A stretch of 64,000 nt of DNA from Bacillus_BE sp042263505 (lineage in GTDB: Bacteria > Bacillota > Bacilli > Bacillales > Cytobacillaceae). Shown piece after piece: positions 50,691 to 60,150 of the stretch (its first letter is position 1; every line of letters begins with the position of its first letter). The notes below the pieces were generated by a model that did no database searches, had not been told where the DNA came from, and was given only the letters and a program-made list of their open reading frames with translations. The DNA is taken from the NCBI RefSeq assembly GCF_042263505.1, contig NZ_JBHKFI010000014.1:53435-117434 (forward strand), written 5' to 3'. The translations under genes and the position numbers were made by a program.

Positions 50691-51667
50691 TTTGGCAGTT
50701 CGTTCAGTTTCCTTTGTAGCTTTGCTTCGCTAAATATCCAGCCAGTATATGAGTTTTTGACATTTAATTCATGGTCTAAATGCACAACTGCAACAAAAGG
50801 ATAGTGTCCGTTGCTTCGATATCTTAAATCGATAAATCGGACCTCATAATACGTATCATACTCATCGACTTCCCAGCGATAGACTGGAGAGAAGGACAAG
50901 AAGGCCGAAAGATTTTTATCCTTTTTCGCTGCTTCTATTACTGGAGTCTCCGGTATGGGCTTTCGATTAAATTGGTCAAGGATTTCTACTTGATTATTGG
51001 TTGCACGCCCCACAAAGAATTGGTTTTTATTCATGATCGCCAGCTTCCATTGATGGAATTTCAGAGTCGGTGCAATGATAATATCTGTTGCGTCCGGAAT
51101 GATTTCCTTAACAGCACTTAAAACCTTTCGCTGAGTAATAAAGCGAATGATATAATAAGCAACTAATACGGCATAGACCGTAAGGAAAATGTATCCTGGG
51201 TTTGCCCCTAAGCCCCATATAACTAAGCCAATCACATGTAACCCAAAAATAATCGGGTCAAATGTATTGATAATTCCTAAGGCAATCCATTTAGAAGTAA
51301 AAGGGCGTAAAGCTTGGGTGCCATATGCGTTAAAGATATCAACAAACACATGTAGGAAAACAGCAACAAAGGTCCATATCCATAAATGAAATAAATTTGC
51401 TTCAGGAAAAAATGGATACAAAACGGCAAGAATCCCTAATGGCCAAAGTAAAACAGCAGGGATAGAATGAGTTACCCCCCGATGATTTCTTATATATACA
51501 GCATTATTACGCAATTTTAGGATAGTATCGATATCAGGTACCTGTGACCCGATAATGGTGCCAATTAATACACTCGTTGCTGTCACAGAGCTGCTGGCTA
51601 CGACCGGATCAAGCGTAGCAAGTCCACCTAATGCTAGCCCCATTACAACATGAGTTCCAGTATCCAA
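50687..51667 (-). CDS. yfhP: YfhP, membrane-bound metal-dependent hydrolase family
   Basis: 326 residues starting at TTG 51667 (LDTGTHVVMGLALGG), with AAGGAGG 7 nt upstream. The DUF457/YdjM pattern includes DTGTH, SQVPDIDTI and RNHRGVTHSI, putative metal-ligand His/Asp residues, among about four TM helices; a soluble C-terminal domain follows. The biochemical activity is unproven. In B. subtilis it is divergent from mutY, as here. Confidence 0.9.
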   Translation of the reverse strand: MDTGTHVVMGLALGGLATLDPVVASSSVTATSVLIGTIIGSQVPDIDTILKLRNNAVYIRNHRGVTHSIPAVLLWPLGILAVLYPFFPEANLFHLWIWTFVAVFLHVFVDIFNAYGTQALRPFTSKWIALGIINTFDPIIFGLHVIGLVIWGLGANPGYIFLTVYAVLVAYYIIRFITQRKVLSAVKEIIPDATDIIIAPTLKFHQWKLAIMNKNQFFVGRATNNQVEILDQFNRKPIPETPVIEAAKKDKNLSAFLSFSPVYRWEVDEYDTYYEVRFIDLRYRSNGHYPFVAVVHLDHELNVKNSYTGWIFSEAKLQRKLNELPN

Positions 51668-51950
51668 AGGAAGGACCTCCTTCATCAGGAAAAAAATTAT
51701 ATCTGATTCGTCTTCATTTTATCAATTAAATCCTTGTATTAACAGTAAAAAGTGGTTTAATGGATAAGAGTTCCGATAATTGAAACATATTGTTCATATT
51801 AATGAGATAAATCAGTAAAGGGTTTTATTTATGAAAGTTTATCTCATAGTATTCCCTATTTAAGAAGGATTAATGAAAAATAATATGGATATATTTCTCA
51901 TTAAAATTTAGTGTACTAAACATATAGAATACGCAGTTGGAGGAAATATT

Positions 51951-53054
51951 TTGGAAAAAGTAATGCTTCGCAATCTTGAACAACTAGATATTGAGCAATT
52001 TCAACGTAATCTAATTACTTGGTTTGAAGTCGAACAAAGAGATTTGCCATGGAGAAAGGATAAGAATCCATACAAAGTTTGGGTATCAGAGACAATGCTC
52101 CAACAAACTCGAGTTGATACGGTAATCCCTTACTTTAATCGTTTTATTGATCAGTATCCGACAATACGGGATTTATCGGAGGCAGATGAAGAAAAAGTCT
52201 TAAAGCTTTGGGAAGGATTAGGCTATTACTCAAGAGTGAGAAATTTACATGCTGCTGTGAAAGAGGTTAATGAGAAATATGGTGGAAAGGTTCCGAATAG
52301 CCTTGATGAGATTTCTTCCTTGAAAGGAGTTGGTCCCTATACGGCTGGAGCGATTCTGTCCATCGCCTACGGGTTGCCTGAACCTGCTGTTGATGGAAAT
52401 GTGATGCGTGTCATCTCACGCATTTTATCAATTTGGGATGATATTGCAAAACCTGCGACAAGAAAAATCTTTGAAAAAGCGATTCGTGAAATGATTTCTC
52501 AAGAAAATCCTTCATTCTTTAATCAAGCATTAATGGAATTAGGCGCAATCGTTTGTACGCCTACCTCTCCTTCATGTCTCTTATGTCCTGTTAGAGAGCA
52601 TTGTATGGCATTTCATGAGGGAACGACACAAGATTTGCCAGTAAAAACAAAAAACAAGAAGCAAAAAAATGTCCATCTTGCTGCAGTCGTTTTAGTCAAT
52701 CAGGAAGGGCAATATCTCATTCACAAGAGAGCTGAGAATGGATTATTAGCAAATTTATGGGAATTTCCCAATACAGAAATTAACCTTAAGCAAGTAGGTG
52801 AAAAAAATCAGCTTTGTAGGTATATAAAAAATGAATACGGTGCGGATATCGAATTAACCGAAATGGTTGGCCAAATTGAACATGTTTTTTCTCATTTAAA
52901 ATGGTTCATACATGTTTATAAAGGAATAATCCAAAATCAAGTCTTAGAAAAGCCGGATTTGAGACTTGTAAATCGAACAGAAATGGAACAATTTGCTTTT
53001 CCAGTTTCTCATCAAAAAATGATAAAAATGATTGAACAAGGGACTTCTTCTTGA
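51951..53054 (+). CDS. mutY: Adenine DNA glycosylase MutY
   Basis: 367 residues. HhH-GPD glycosylase: SETMLQQTRVDTVIPYF carries the catalytic Glu, SSLKGVGPYTAGAILSIAYG the helix-hairpin-helix and AVDGNVMRV the catalytic Asp; the 4Fe-4S cluster ligands are in CTPTSPSCLLCPVREHC. The C-terminal third is a NUDIX-like domain recognising 8-oxoG. It removes adenine opposite 8-oxoguanine. TTG 51951 is 7 nt after GGAGG. Confidence 0.96.
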   Translation: MEKVMLRNLEQLDIEQFQRNLITWFEVEQRDLPWRKDKNPYKVWVSETMLQQTRVDTVIPYFNRFIDQYPTIRDLSEADEEKVLKLWEGLGYYSRVRNLHAAVKEVNEKYGGKVPNSLDEISSLKGVGPYTAGAILSIAYGLPEPAVDGNVMRVISRILSIWDDIAKPATRKIFEKAIREMISQENPSFFNQALMELGAIVCTPTSPSCLLCPVREHCMAFHEGTTQDLPVKTKNKKQKNVHLAAVVLVNQEGQYLIHKRAENGLLANLWEFPNTEINLKQVGEKNQLCRYIKNEYGADIELTEMVGQIEHVFSHLKWFIHVYKGIIQNQVLEKPDLRLVNRTEMEQFAFPVSHQKMIKMIEQGTSS

Positions 53055-53072
53055 GGAAAAGTCCCTTTTTAT
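53040..53072 (+). terminator. Terminator of mutY
   Basis: GGGACTT and AAGTCCC form a stem overlapping the stop codon, followed by five T residues. Confidence 0.75.
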
Positions 53073-53079
53073 TGGAGAG

Positions 53080-53262
53080 TTATGGGGTAAGTCCTCCCCG
53101 ATTCATAATTTCCTCTATAATTTCCCGATGGATTGTTTGACCTTCTACATTTAAATAGGGAGTCATTTGTTGCAAGGAATGATGATAGTAGGCTAATTCC
53201 TCCTTTGACCATTCTGATTTTGAAATCATTGAAAGCTCTGTCATATCTCGGCCATTATACAT
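53080..53262 (-). CDS. yfhS: YfhS protein
   Basis: 60 residues, MYNGRDMTELSMISKSEWSK through HREIIEEIMNRGGLTP, matching Bacillus YfhS, a sporulating-Bacillus protein of unknown role. AAGGAAG lies upstream of the ATG. It is between mutY and fabL as in B. subtilis. Confidence 0.85.
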   Translation of the reverse strand: MYNGRDMTELSMISKSEWSKEELAYYHHSLQQMTPYLNVEGQTIHREIIEEIMNRGGLTP

Positions 53263-53388
53263 ATGGAACTTCCTTTCGTGATTTATGGCTTATTTTATTC
53301 GTTAATATAAGGATAGTTTTTTCCTTCAATTGCGAACTATTCCTAGAAAAGCTAAAATGAAGAGGATAATCAGGAAAGGAAAGGGTTT

Positions 53389-54138
53389 ATGACACAAAAA
53401 GTAGCATTAATTACAGGTTCAAGTCGTGGAATTGGGAAGGCAACAGCACTTCGCTTAGCAAAGGAAGGCTATGATATCGTTCTTAATTATGCAAGAAGCA
53501 AATCACAAGCAATGGAAACAGCGGCCGAAATCGAGGCACTTGGACAAAAGGTGTTAGTCGTGAAAGCCAATGTCGGGGATGTTGCAAAGATTAAATCCAT
53601 GTTTGAGGAGATTAAAGAAACTTTTGGAAGACTTGATGTTTTCGTTAGCAATGCGGCATCAGGAGTGCTGCGACCTATCATGGAGCTTGAAGAATCTCAT
53701 TGGAACTGGACAATGAATATTAATAGTAAAGCTTTGTTATTCTGTGCTCAAGAAGCAGCCAAATTAATGGAGCTTAATGGAGGAGGGAAAATTGTGAGTA
53801 TCAGCTCTTTAGGGGCTATTCGGTACTTGGAAAATTACACGACAGTTGGAGTTTCCAAAGCAGCGGTTGAAGCACTCACAAGGTATTTGGCCATTGAGCT
53901 TGCACCAAAGAATATTGTGGTAAACGCAGTATCAGGTGGGGCCATTGATACAGCGGCCTTAACGCATTTTCCTAATCGAGAGGAACTTTTAGCGGAGGCC
54001 AAGGAAAAAACACCGGCAGGAAGAATGGTCGAGATTGATGATATGGTCAATACAATCATGTTTCTCTTAAGCGATCAAGCGAGTATGATCCGCGGGCAAA
54101 CGATTATTGTAGATGGCGGTATTTCACTTCTGGTTTAA
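53389..54138 (+). CDS. fabL: Enoyl-ACP reductase III (NADPH), FabL
   Basis: 249-residue short-chain dehydrogenase: cofactor motif TGSSRGIGKAT, NAASGVLRP, catalytic Tyr and Lys in YTTVGVSKAAVEAL and the C-terminal IDTAALTHFPNREELL, which is characteristic of FabL. It reduces trans-2-enoyl-ACP in fatty acid elongation and is naturally triclosan-tolerant in B. subtilis. GGAAAGG precedes ATG. Context (yfhS before, sspE after) matches B. subtilis. Confidence 0.94.
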   Translation: MTQKVALITGSSRGIGKATALRLAKEGYDIVLNYARSKSQAMETAAEIEALGQKVLVVKANVGDVAKIKSMFEEIKETFGRLDVFVSNAASGVLRPIMELEESHWNWTMNINSKALLFCAQEAAKLMELNGGGKIVSISSLGAIRYLENYTTVGVSKAAVEALTRYLAIELAPKNIVVNAVSGGAIDTAALTHFPNREELLAEAKEKTPAGRMVEIDDMVNTIMFLLSDQASMIRGQTIIVDGGISLLV

Positions 54139-54297
54139 AATTTTTACATAAAATAAAGTGGATTTTTCTCATCTCAATAGGAGAAGCCTTTCAAAAAGAT
54201 TGACATAGTAGTGGTCACTCAAAAAATTAATTTGGAAAAAAAATACAGGATAGTTTTCACCCCTCTCGGTAACATTAATATCGTGGAGGTGATAACA

Positions 54298-54495
54298 ATG
54301 GCAAAACAACCAAACCAATCTCAATCTGGAACTAACATCCAACAAGTGAGACAACAAAATTCACAATCTGCATCTGCAGGTAGCCAAGGTCAATTTGGTA
54401 CTGAATTTGCTAGCGAAACAAGCGCTCAAGAAGTAAAACAACAAAACCAACAAGCAGAAGCTCGCAAAAGCCAAAATTCTGGCTTCAAAGGTTAA
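54298..54495 (+). CDS. sspE: Gamma-type small acid-soluble spore protein
   Basis: 65 residues rich in Gln, Ser, Asn and Ala: MAKQPNQSQSGTNIQQVRQQ, then the germination-protease site TEFASET and EVKQQNQQAEARKSQNSGFKG. It serves as an amino acid store in spores. It is shorter than the 84-residue B. subtilis protein and seems to have a single cleavage repeat. GGAGGTGATAACA precedes the ATG. Forespore sigma-G expression is expected; CATAGTA at about 54204 resembles a -10 but no good -35 was found. Confidence 0.94.
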   Translation: MAKQPNQSQSGTNIQQVRQQNSQSASAGSQGQFGTEFASETSAQEVKQQNQQAEARKSQNSGFKG

Positions 54496-54503
54496 TAAAT
54501 GAT

Positions 54504-54545
54504 AAGAAAGACACTCATATTCGGTTGAGTGTCTTTCTTTTTGCC
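54504..54545 (+). terminator. Terminator of sspE
   Basis: A perfect 14-bp stem AAGAAAGACACTCA / TGAGTGTCTTTCTT is followed by T residues. Confidence 0.93.
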
Positions 54546-54705
54546 CTAAGGTGTCTGATTAGGAGGAAAGTATTCGTTTCCAAACTGGGGAAAACACCTG
54601 TTTTTTTGTGCTTCGACAAAATCTCTATTTAGTCTACATATGTTGTCAAAGGAAAAAATAGTGCAATCTCGAATAAGTTAATGAGTAAAAAAAGGGACGG
54701 TGATT

Positions 54706-54960
54706 GTGCTGAATAACTTTAATCAATTAGTAAGCGAACAAATGAAAACGATGGAAAAACTATTACTTTTACAGTCAGAGCTTGAGCGATGTCAAGAGAT
54801 AGAGAAGGAATTAATGCTTATCCAACAAGAAACAGAATTAGAAACGATTCAAATGGAAATAACGAAAATGAAAGAAGAGTTATTAGCTATTCACAAAACC
54901 TTTGAGAATCAAACAGAAGAAGTGATCCGATCCTATCAGCAGTGGAATATTCCAGTATAA
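54706..54960 (+). CDS. ygaB: YgaB protein
   Basis: 84 residues, almost wholly coiled coil (FNQLVSEQMKTMEKLLLLQSELERCQEIEKELMLIQQETELETIQMEI, outlined). It matches YgaB by length, position between sspE and ygaC, and heptad pattern. Start GTG 54706 is favoured by the SD AAAGGG about 9 nt upstream; GTG 54700 is possible. Function unknown. Confidence 0.78.
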   Translation: MLNNFNQLVSEQMKTMEKLLLLQSELERCQEIEKELMLIQQETELETIQMEITKMKEELLAIHKTFENQTEEVIRSYQQWNIPV

Positions 54961-55192
54961 ACTGGGGCTTTGAAATTTTCTAGCAGTTTTTAAAAGGAAA
55001 ATTTAAATTTCTTTTTTAACAGTCATTGATTTTTCAATGGCTCTTTGTTTTAAATTTTTCCTTTTACCGTTATAATAGTAGAAAATAGGAAATGTTCTTT
55101 GTTGCCTTGGTTAGACTTATTTTTAGTTAAGGAGAAAAAATCTCTGTACCCCGCTAGGTTACAAAGCTTTCGAACAGAAAGTAGGGAGAGAT

Positions 55193-55723
55193 ATGGGCGT
55201 ACCCATCGTAGGTGAACCAATTCAAATTCATAGCTATAAACATAATGGGCACATCCATCGCGTCTGGGAAGAAACAACTGTATTAAAAGGGACTCAAAGT
55301 CTAGTGATAGGTGGAAACGATCGAACCATTGTAACAGAGTCTGATGGGCGAACTTGGATTACGAGGGAACCGGCTATTTGTTATTTTCATACTCAATGCT
55401 GGTTCAATGTAATTGGAATGATCAGAGAAGATGGTATATATTACTATTGTAACTTAAGTTCCCCATTTATCTGTGATGAGGAAGCATTAAAGTATATAGA
55501 TTATGATTTGGATATCAAGGTATTTCCTGATATGACATTTAATTTATTAGATGAGGATGAATATGAACGACACAGACAGGAAATGAATTATCCAGATGTA
55601 ATCGATAAGATTTTAAAAACAAATGTTGATAACCTTATTGGTTGGATTCGTCAACGAAAAGGTCCCTTTGCACCAGATTTTATTGACATATGGTATGAGC
55701 GTTATTTAACGTATAGACGCTAG
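55193..55723 (+). CDS. ygaC: YgaC, DUF402 nucleoside tri-/diphosphatase
   Basis: 176 residues of the DUF402/Ntdp family: PIVGEPIQIHSYKHNGHIHRVWEE, WFNVIGMIREDGIYYYCNLSSPF, and the acidic IDYDLDIKVFPDMTFNLLDEDEYE that holds the metal-binding carboxylates. The S. aureus and B. subtilis homologues hydrolyse nucleoside tri- and diphosphates. GGGAGAGAT precedes the ATG. Confidence 0.92.
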   Translation: MGVPIVGEPIQIHSYKHNGHIHRVWEETTVLKGTQSLVIGGNDRTIVTESDGRTWITREPAICYFHTQCWFNVIGMIREDGIYYYCNLSSPFICDEEALKYIDYDLDIKVFPDMTFNLLDEDEYERHRQEMNYPDVIDKILKTNVDNLIGWIRQRKGPFAPDFIDIWYERYLTYRR

Positions 55724-55758
55724 AAATTGGAGATCTGAATTGCCTAGATTAAAAAAGG

Positions 55759-55801
55759 TGACTCAAAGTCTTATTCATGACATGAGTCTCTTTTTTTTTT
55801 T
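55759..55801 (+). terminator. Terminator of ygaC
   Basis: GACTCA / TGAGTC closes a hairpin followed by eleven T residues. Confidence 0.8.
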
Positions 55802-55969
55802 TGGAGCTGTTTTCGTATAGTTGTCGTGAAATCTTACTATTACAATGTTTTGTGTAATAATCAACAAACTTTGAGAAAACAACCTATTTTGAAAAGGTAA
55901 CTTAGTACAAAAATCATGATAGATTCTCTATACTAGTATTGGACACTAAATTAGAGGGAGAGTGCAGCA

Positions 55970-57727
55970 TTGGGTAGCATAAGAAGATATCTTCACTTTG
56001 TAAAGCCATATCGTCTGCAAATTATCGGAACGATCATTATTGGAATAATTAAGTTTGCGATTCCACTTATTATCCCACTGCTAATCAAATATGTGGTCGA
56101 TGATATTATTGGAAATCATTCATTAACAAACCATGCGAAAATAAATCATCTTATCTGGGTGATGTCTATCATCATGGTCATATTTGTCATTATTCGACCA
56201 CCAGTAGAATATTATCGACAATATTTTGCCCAATGGACCTCCAGTAAAGTATTATATGATATTCGCGACCAGCTTTTTACTCATATCCAAAAGCTTAGCT
56301 TTAAATATTACTCTAATACAAAGACGGGGGAAATTATTTCAAGGGTCATTAATGATGTAGAGCAGACTAAAACCTTTGTCGTGACAGGACTGATGAATCT
56401 ATGGCTTGATGTATCGACGATTATCATCGCCGTTGTCATTATGTTTTCCATGGATGTGAAATTAACCATTGTTTCCTTAATCCTACTACCGTTGTATGCT
56501 TTTTCCGTAAAATTCTTTTTTGGAAATTTACGATCTTTAACAAGAAAAAGATCCCAGGCACTTGCTGAAGTGCAAAGCTATTTACACGAGAGAGTTTCCG
56601 GAATGTCTGTTATTAAAAGCTTTGCGATTGAGGATTATGAGCAAACACAATTTGATACCCACAATCAAAACTTTTTAAAAAGAGCATTGGATCATACGAA
56701 ATGGAATGCTAAATCCTTTGCCGTTGTCAATACAATTACAGATATTGCCCCACTCATTGTTATCAGTTATTCCGCTTATCAAGTCATATATGGGGATATG
56801 AAAATTGGAGCAATGGTTGCGTTTATTTCCTATATCGATCGAATTTATGATCCATTAAGAAGACTCGTTAATTCATCCACCACATTAACACAATCCTTTG
56901 CTTCCATGGATAGGGTATTTGAATTAATTGATGAGAAATATGATATTCAAGATGGTCCAGATTCCATAGAATGTAAAAATGTAAAGGGGGATCTTGTGTT
57001 TGATCATGTTTCTTTTTCTTATAATGATGAGAAGAAAGAAGAAGTTCTAAAGGATATTTCCTTGCATGTTCAAAAAGGAGAAACCATTGCTTTAGTTGGA
57101 ATGAGTGGAGGAGGAAAGTCTTCTTTAGTAAGTCTTATTCCAAGATTTTATGATGTTTCAAATGGTGAAATTCGACTTGATGGGGTTGATATTCGTCATT
57201 TTAAGGTTCGCACTTTAAGAGATAAAATAGGGATGGTTTTACAAGATACAATTTTATTTAGTGACTCAGTGAAATCAAATATATTATTGGGGAATCCTTA
57301 CGCTTCAGATGAAGAAGTGATAAAAGCGGCAAAAGCTGCTAGTGCCCATGAATTTATCATGAATCTTCCTCATGGATATGATACTAGAGTTGGAGAACGG
57401 GGAGTCAAGCTATCCGGAGGGCAAAAACAAAGAATTGCGATTGCAAGGGTATTTTTGAAAAATCCACCTATTCTCATTCTTGATGAGGCTACGTCAGCAC
57501 TCGATTTAGAAAGCGAAGCACTAATTCAAGATTCCATTGAAAGACTTGCTAAGGATCGGACAACTTTTATTGTTGCCCATCGACTTTCAACGATTACACA
57601 TGCAGACCGGATCGTCTTAATTGTGCATGGCCAAATCATAGAAGTTGGAACACATGATGAATTAATGGCTAAGCAGGGAAACTACTATAAATTGTTCCAA
57701 GTGCAGCAAATAGATCATAAGAATTAG
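55970..57727 (+). CDS. ygaD: ABC exporter YgaD (half transporter)
   Basis: 585 residues: six-helix ABC membrane domain (MGSIRRYLHFVKPYRLQIIGTIIIGIIKFAIPLIIPLLIKYVVDD, outlined) followed by Walker A GMSGGGKSS, signature LSGGQKQR and Walker B ILILDEATSALD. Homodimeric lipid/multidrug-exporter type (MsbA-like). TTG 55970 has GAGGGAGAG upstream, as in B. subtilis ygaD. Confidence 0.93.
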   Translation: MGSIRRYLHFVKPYRLQIIGTIIIGIIKFAIPLIIPLLIKYVVDDIIGNHSLTNHAKINHLIWVMSIIMVIFVIIRPPVEYYRQYFAQWTSSKVLYDIRDQLFTHIQKLSFKYYSNTKTGEIISRVINDVEQTKTFVVTGLMNLWLDVSTIIIAVVIMFSMDVKLTIVSLILLPLYAFSVKFFFGNLRSLTRKRSQALAEVQSYLHERVSGMSVIKSFAIEDYEQTQFDTHNQNFLKRALDHTKWNAKSFAVVNTITDIAPLIVISYSAYQVIYGDMKIGAMVAFISYIDRIYDPLRRLVNSSTTLTQSFASMDRVFELIDEKYDIQDGPDSIECKNVKGDLVFDHVSFSYNDEKKEEVLKDISLHVQKGETIALVGMSGGGKSSLVSLIPRFYDVSNGEIRLDGVDIRHFKVRTLRDKIGMVLQDTILFSDSVKSNILLGNPYASDEEVIKAAKAASAHEFIMNLPHGYDTRVGERGVKLSGGQKQRIAIARVFLKNPPILILDEATSALDLESEALIQDSIERLAKDRTTFIVAHRLSTITHADRIVLIVHGQIIEVGTHDELMAKQGNYYKLFQVQQIDHKN

Positions 57728-57770
57728 GAAAAATATCCTGTTGTTTAATACGGAAGATCCAATAAGCAAA

Positions 57771-57815
57771 TAAAAAACGCCTACTTATTCGATATGTTGA
57801 ATAAGTAGGTGTTTT
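57771..57815 (+). terminator. Terminator of ygaD
   Basis: A 16-bp stem AAACGCCTACTTATTC / GAATAAGTAGGTGTTT with one wobble is followed by seven T residues. Confidence 0.93.
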
Positions 57816-58099
57816 TTTTACGAAAAATAATATTTTAAGAAAATACTATATTAGAAATATAACATCCTGATATTTATGATTATTTTGAATGTTGTTAATA
57901 TTTATTTAAATTGATTCATAAATATTCCGTTAGTCCTTTAAATCATTGATGTATAAGGGATTAAATATAGAAAATATTTTATATAATTAAATTATTTAGA
58001 AAAATCAGTAGACGGATACAATCTTTTTTACTAAAATAATTAATATACATTTTTGAAAGTATTTAATTTTCTTATAACTACGAAGAGAGGAGGGTCAAT

Positions 58100-59095
58100 A
58101 TGACTCAGGCACCAATTTTGGACGTAAAGCAGCTGAGAACCTCTTTCTTTTCCTCAGATGGAGAAGTCCCTGCTGTCGATGAAATCAGTTTTTCTGTTAG
58201 CAAAGGGGAAATCCTAGGAATTGTTGGCGAGTCAGGGTGTGGAAAAAGCGTAACATCCTTATCCATTATGAAGCTCATTCCGCAGCCTCCAGGGAAAATT
58301 GTTGGCGGTGAAATTCTCTTAAACGGAGAAAATATCGTCAAGGCCCCTGAAAAAAGAATGAGACAAATTCGTGGAAACGAAGTAGCCATGATATTCCAAG
58401 AACCGATGACTTCACTTAATCCCTTATTTACGATAGGAGATCAGTTAATTGAGGCGATTAACATACATAAAAAGGTCAGCAAAAAGGAAGCTTTCAATCG
58501 AGGAGTTGAAATGCTTAAGCTTGTAGGCTTGCCAAGAGCAGAACAAATTATGAAGGAGTATCCGCATCAGCTTTCAGGTGGTATGCGGCAACGGGTCATG
58601 ATTGCAATGGCCTTATCGTGTTCGCCTAAGGTTCTGATTGCAGACGAGCCAACCACGGCATTAGATGTTACCATTCAAGCACAAATCCTTTCTTTAATGA
58701 AAGAACTGAATGAAAAGCTAGGAACAGCCATCATTATGATTACTCATGATTTGGGGGTTGTTGCCGAGCTATGTCAGCGTGTCATCGTTATGTATGCCGG
58801 AAAAGTGGTTGAAGAAGCAAACGTCCATGATATTTTCAAAAACCCTAAGCACCCATATACATTAGGTCTGCTTAAGTCTATTCCGGATATTAGTGAAAAG
58901 AAAGAGCGGCTCTACTCCATTCCGGGCAATGTACCTAAGCCTGGTTCCGTTAAAAAAGGCTGCCGGTTTGCTGAGAGATGTGAATTTGTGCAAGAACGCT
59001 GTAAAAAGGATACTCCTCCACTTTACAAGGTAGATGGCCATGATCAATATGTTCGCTGCTTTTTACATGAGTCAGGGGGAATAATAAATGACTGA
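58100..59095 (+). CDS. Oligo/dipeptide ABC transporter ATPase (DppD/OppD type)
   Basis: 331 residues: Walker A GESGCGKSV, Q-loop FQEPMTSLNPLFTIG, signature LSGGMRQR, Walker B VLIADEPTTALD, and the C-terminal oligopeptide-transporter motif with cysteines in GCRFAERCEFVQERC that binds an Fe-S cluster in some members. GAGGAGGG precedes ATG. First gene of a five-gene operon; no terminator until after the binding protein. Confidence 0.95.
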   Translation: MTQAPILDVKQLRTSFFSSDGEVPAVDEISFSVSKGEILGIVGESGCGKSVTSLSIMKLIPQPPGKIVGGEILLNGENIVKAPEKRMRQIRGNEVAMIFQEPMTSLNPLFTIGDQLIEAINIHKKVSKKEAFNRGVEMLKLVGLPRAEQIMKEYPHQLSGGMRQRVMIAMALSCSPKVLIADEPTTALDVTIQAQILSLMKELNEKLGTAIIMITHDLGVVAELCQRVIVMYAGKVVEEANVHDIFKNPKHPYTLGLLKSIPDISEKKERLYSIPGNVPKPGSVKKGCRFAERCEFVQERCKKDTPPLYKVDGHDQYVRCFLHESGGIIND

Positions 59096-60071
59096 AGTGC
59101 TATTAGAAGTGAATCATCTTAAGAAGTATTTCCCGATTACAGGAGGGCTTTTCGGCAAGCATGTTGGGGATGTGAAAGCAGTTGATAATGTTAGCTTTCA
59201 TGTTAATAAAGGGGAAACCTTAGGACTCGTTGGAGAATCAGGCTGCGGAAAATCAACAACTGGCAGAATGCTGATGCGCCTAATAGAACCAACTGAAGGG
59301 GAAATTCTTTTCGAGGGAAAAGATATTACGAGATTAAATGAGCGAGAGATGCGAAAAATGCGGAAAGAAATGCAGATGGTGTTTCAAGACCCCTTTGCCT
59401 CACTTAATCCTCGCCATACAGTTGAAAAAATTCTCGAGGAACCGCTCATCGTACACGGTGTTTCTGATAAAGAAGAAAGAAGACGATTAGTTAAAGAGAT
59501 GATGGAGGTAGTTGGCTTAAGCAGCTATCATATTAAACGTTATCCTCATCAATTCAGCGGTGGGCAAAGGCAGAGAATTGGGATTGCAAGAGCCTTGATG
59601 ACAAAGCCAAAGCTAATTATCGCAGATGAACCTGTCTCTGCTCTGGATGTATCTATTCAATCACAAGTATTGAATCTTCTTGAGGATTTGCAAAAGGACT
59701 TTCAATTAACCTATATATTCATTGCGCATGACCTTGGGGTTGTAAAGCATATTAGCGACCGAGTTGGAGTTATGTATTTAGGTAGATTAGTTGAAATCAC
59801 AGAAGCAGAAAAGCTTTACGATAAACCGCTTCATCCATATACAAAGGCTCTATTATCAGCTGTACCCATTCCAGACCCAGACTTGAAGCATGAAAGAGAA
59901 ATCCTAACCGGGGATCTGCCAAGTCCGGCTAATCCGCCATTAGGGTGTGCATTCCATACAAGATGTAAGGAATGTATGGAAATATGCAAAATTCAAAGAC
60001 CTGAATTACAGGAAATTGAACCTGGTCATTATGCTGCATGTCATTTGTATCGTAAGGATGAATCCCTTTAA
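59088..60071 (+). CDS. Oligo/dipeptide ABC transporter ATPase (DppF/OppF type)
   Basis: 327 residues: Walker A GESGCGKSTTGRMLMRL, FQDPFASLNPRHTV, signature FSGGQRQRIGIARAL, Walker B LIIADEPVSALDVSIQ and the cysteine motif GCAFHTRCKECMEIC. It overlaps the preceding gene by 8 nt and forms the nucleotide-binding heterodimer with it. Confidence 0.95.
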   Translation: MTEVLLEVNHLKKYFPITGGLFGKHVGDVKAVDNVSFHVNKGETLGLVGESGCGKSTTGRMLMRLIEPTEGEILFEGKDITRLNEREMRKMRKEMQMVFQDPFASLNPRHTVEKILEEPLIVHGVSDKEERRRLVKEMMEVVGLSSYHIKRYPHQFSGGQRQRIGIARALMTKPKLIIADEPVSALDVSIQSQVLNLLEDLQKDFQLTYIFIAHDLGVVKHISDRVGVMYLGRLVEITEAEKLYDKPLHPYTKALLSAVPIPDPDLKHEREILTGDLPSPANPPLGCAFHTRCKECMEICKIQRPELQEIEPGHYAACHLYRKDESL

Positions 60072-60150
60072 TACATATGTACATGATTGGCGTTGACGAT
60101 AAATGTTAAAAACCGGAAGAAATACTTCCTAGATTAGAAGGGGGAAAATA

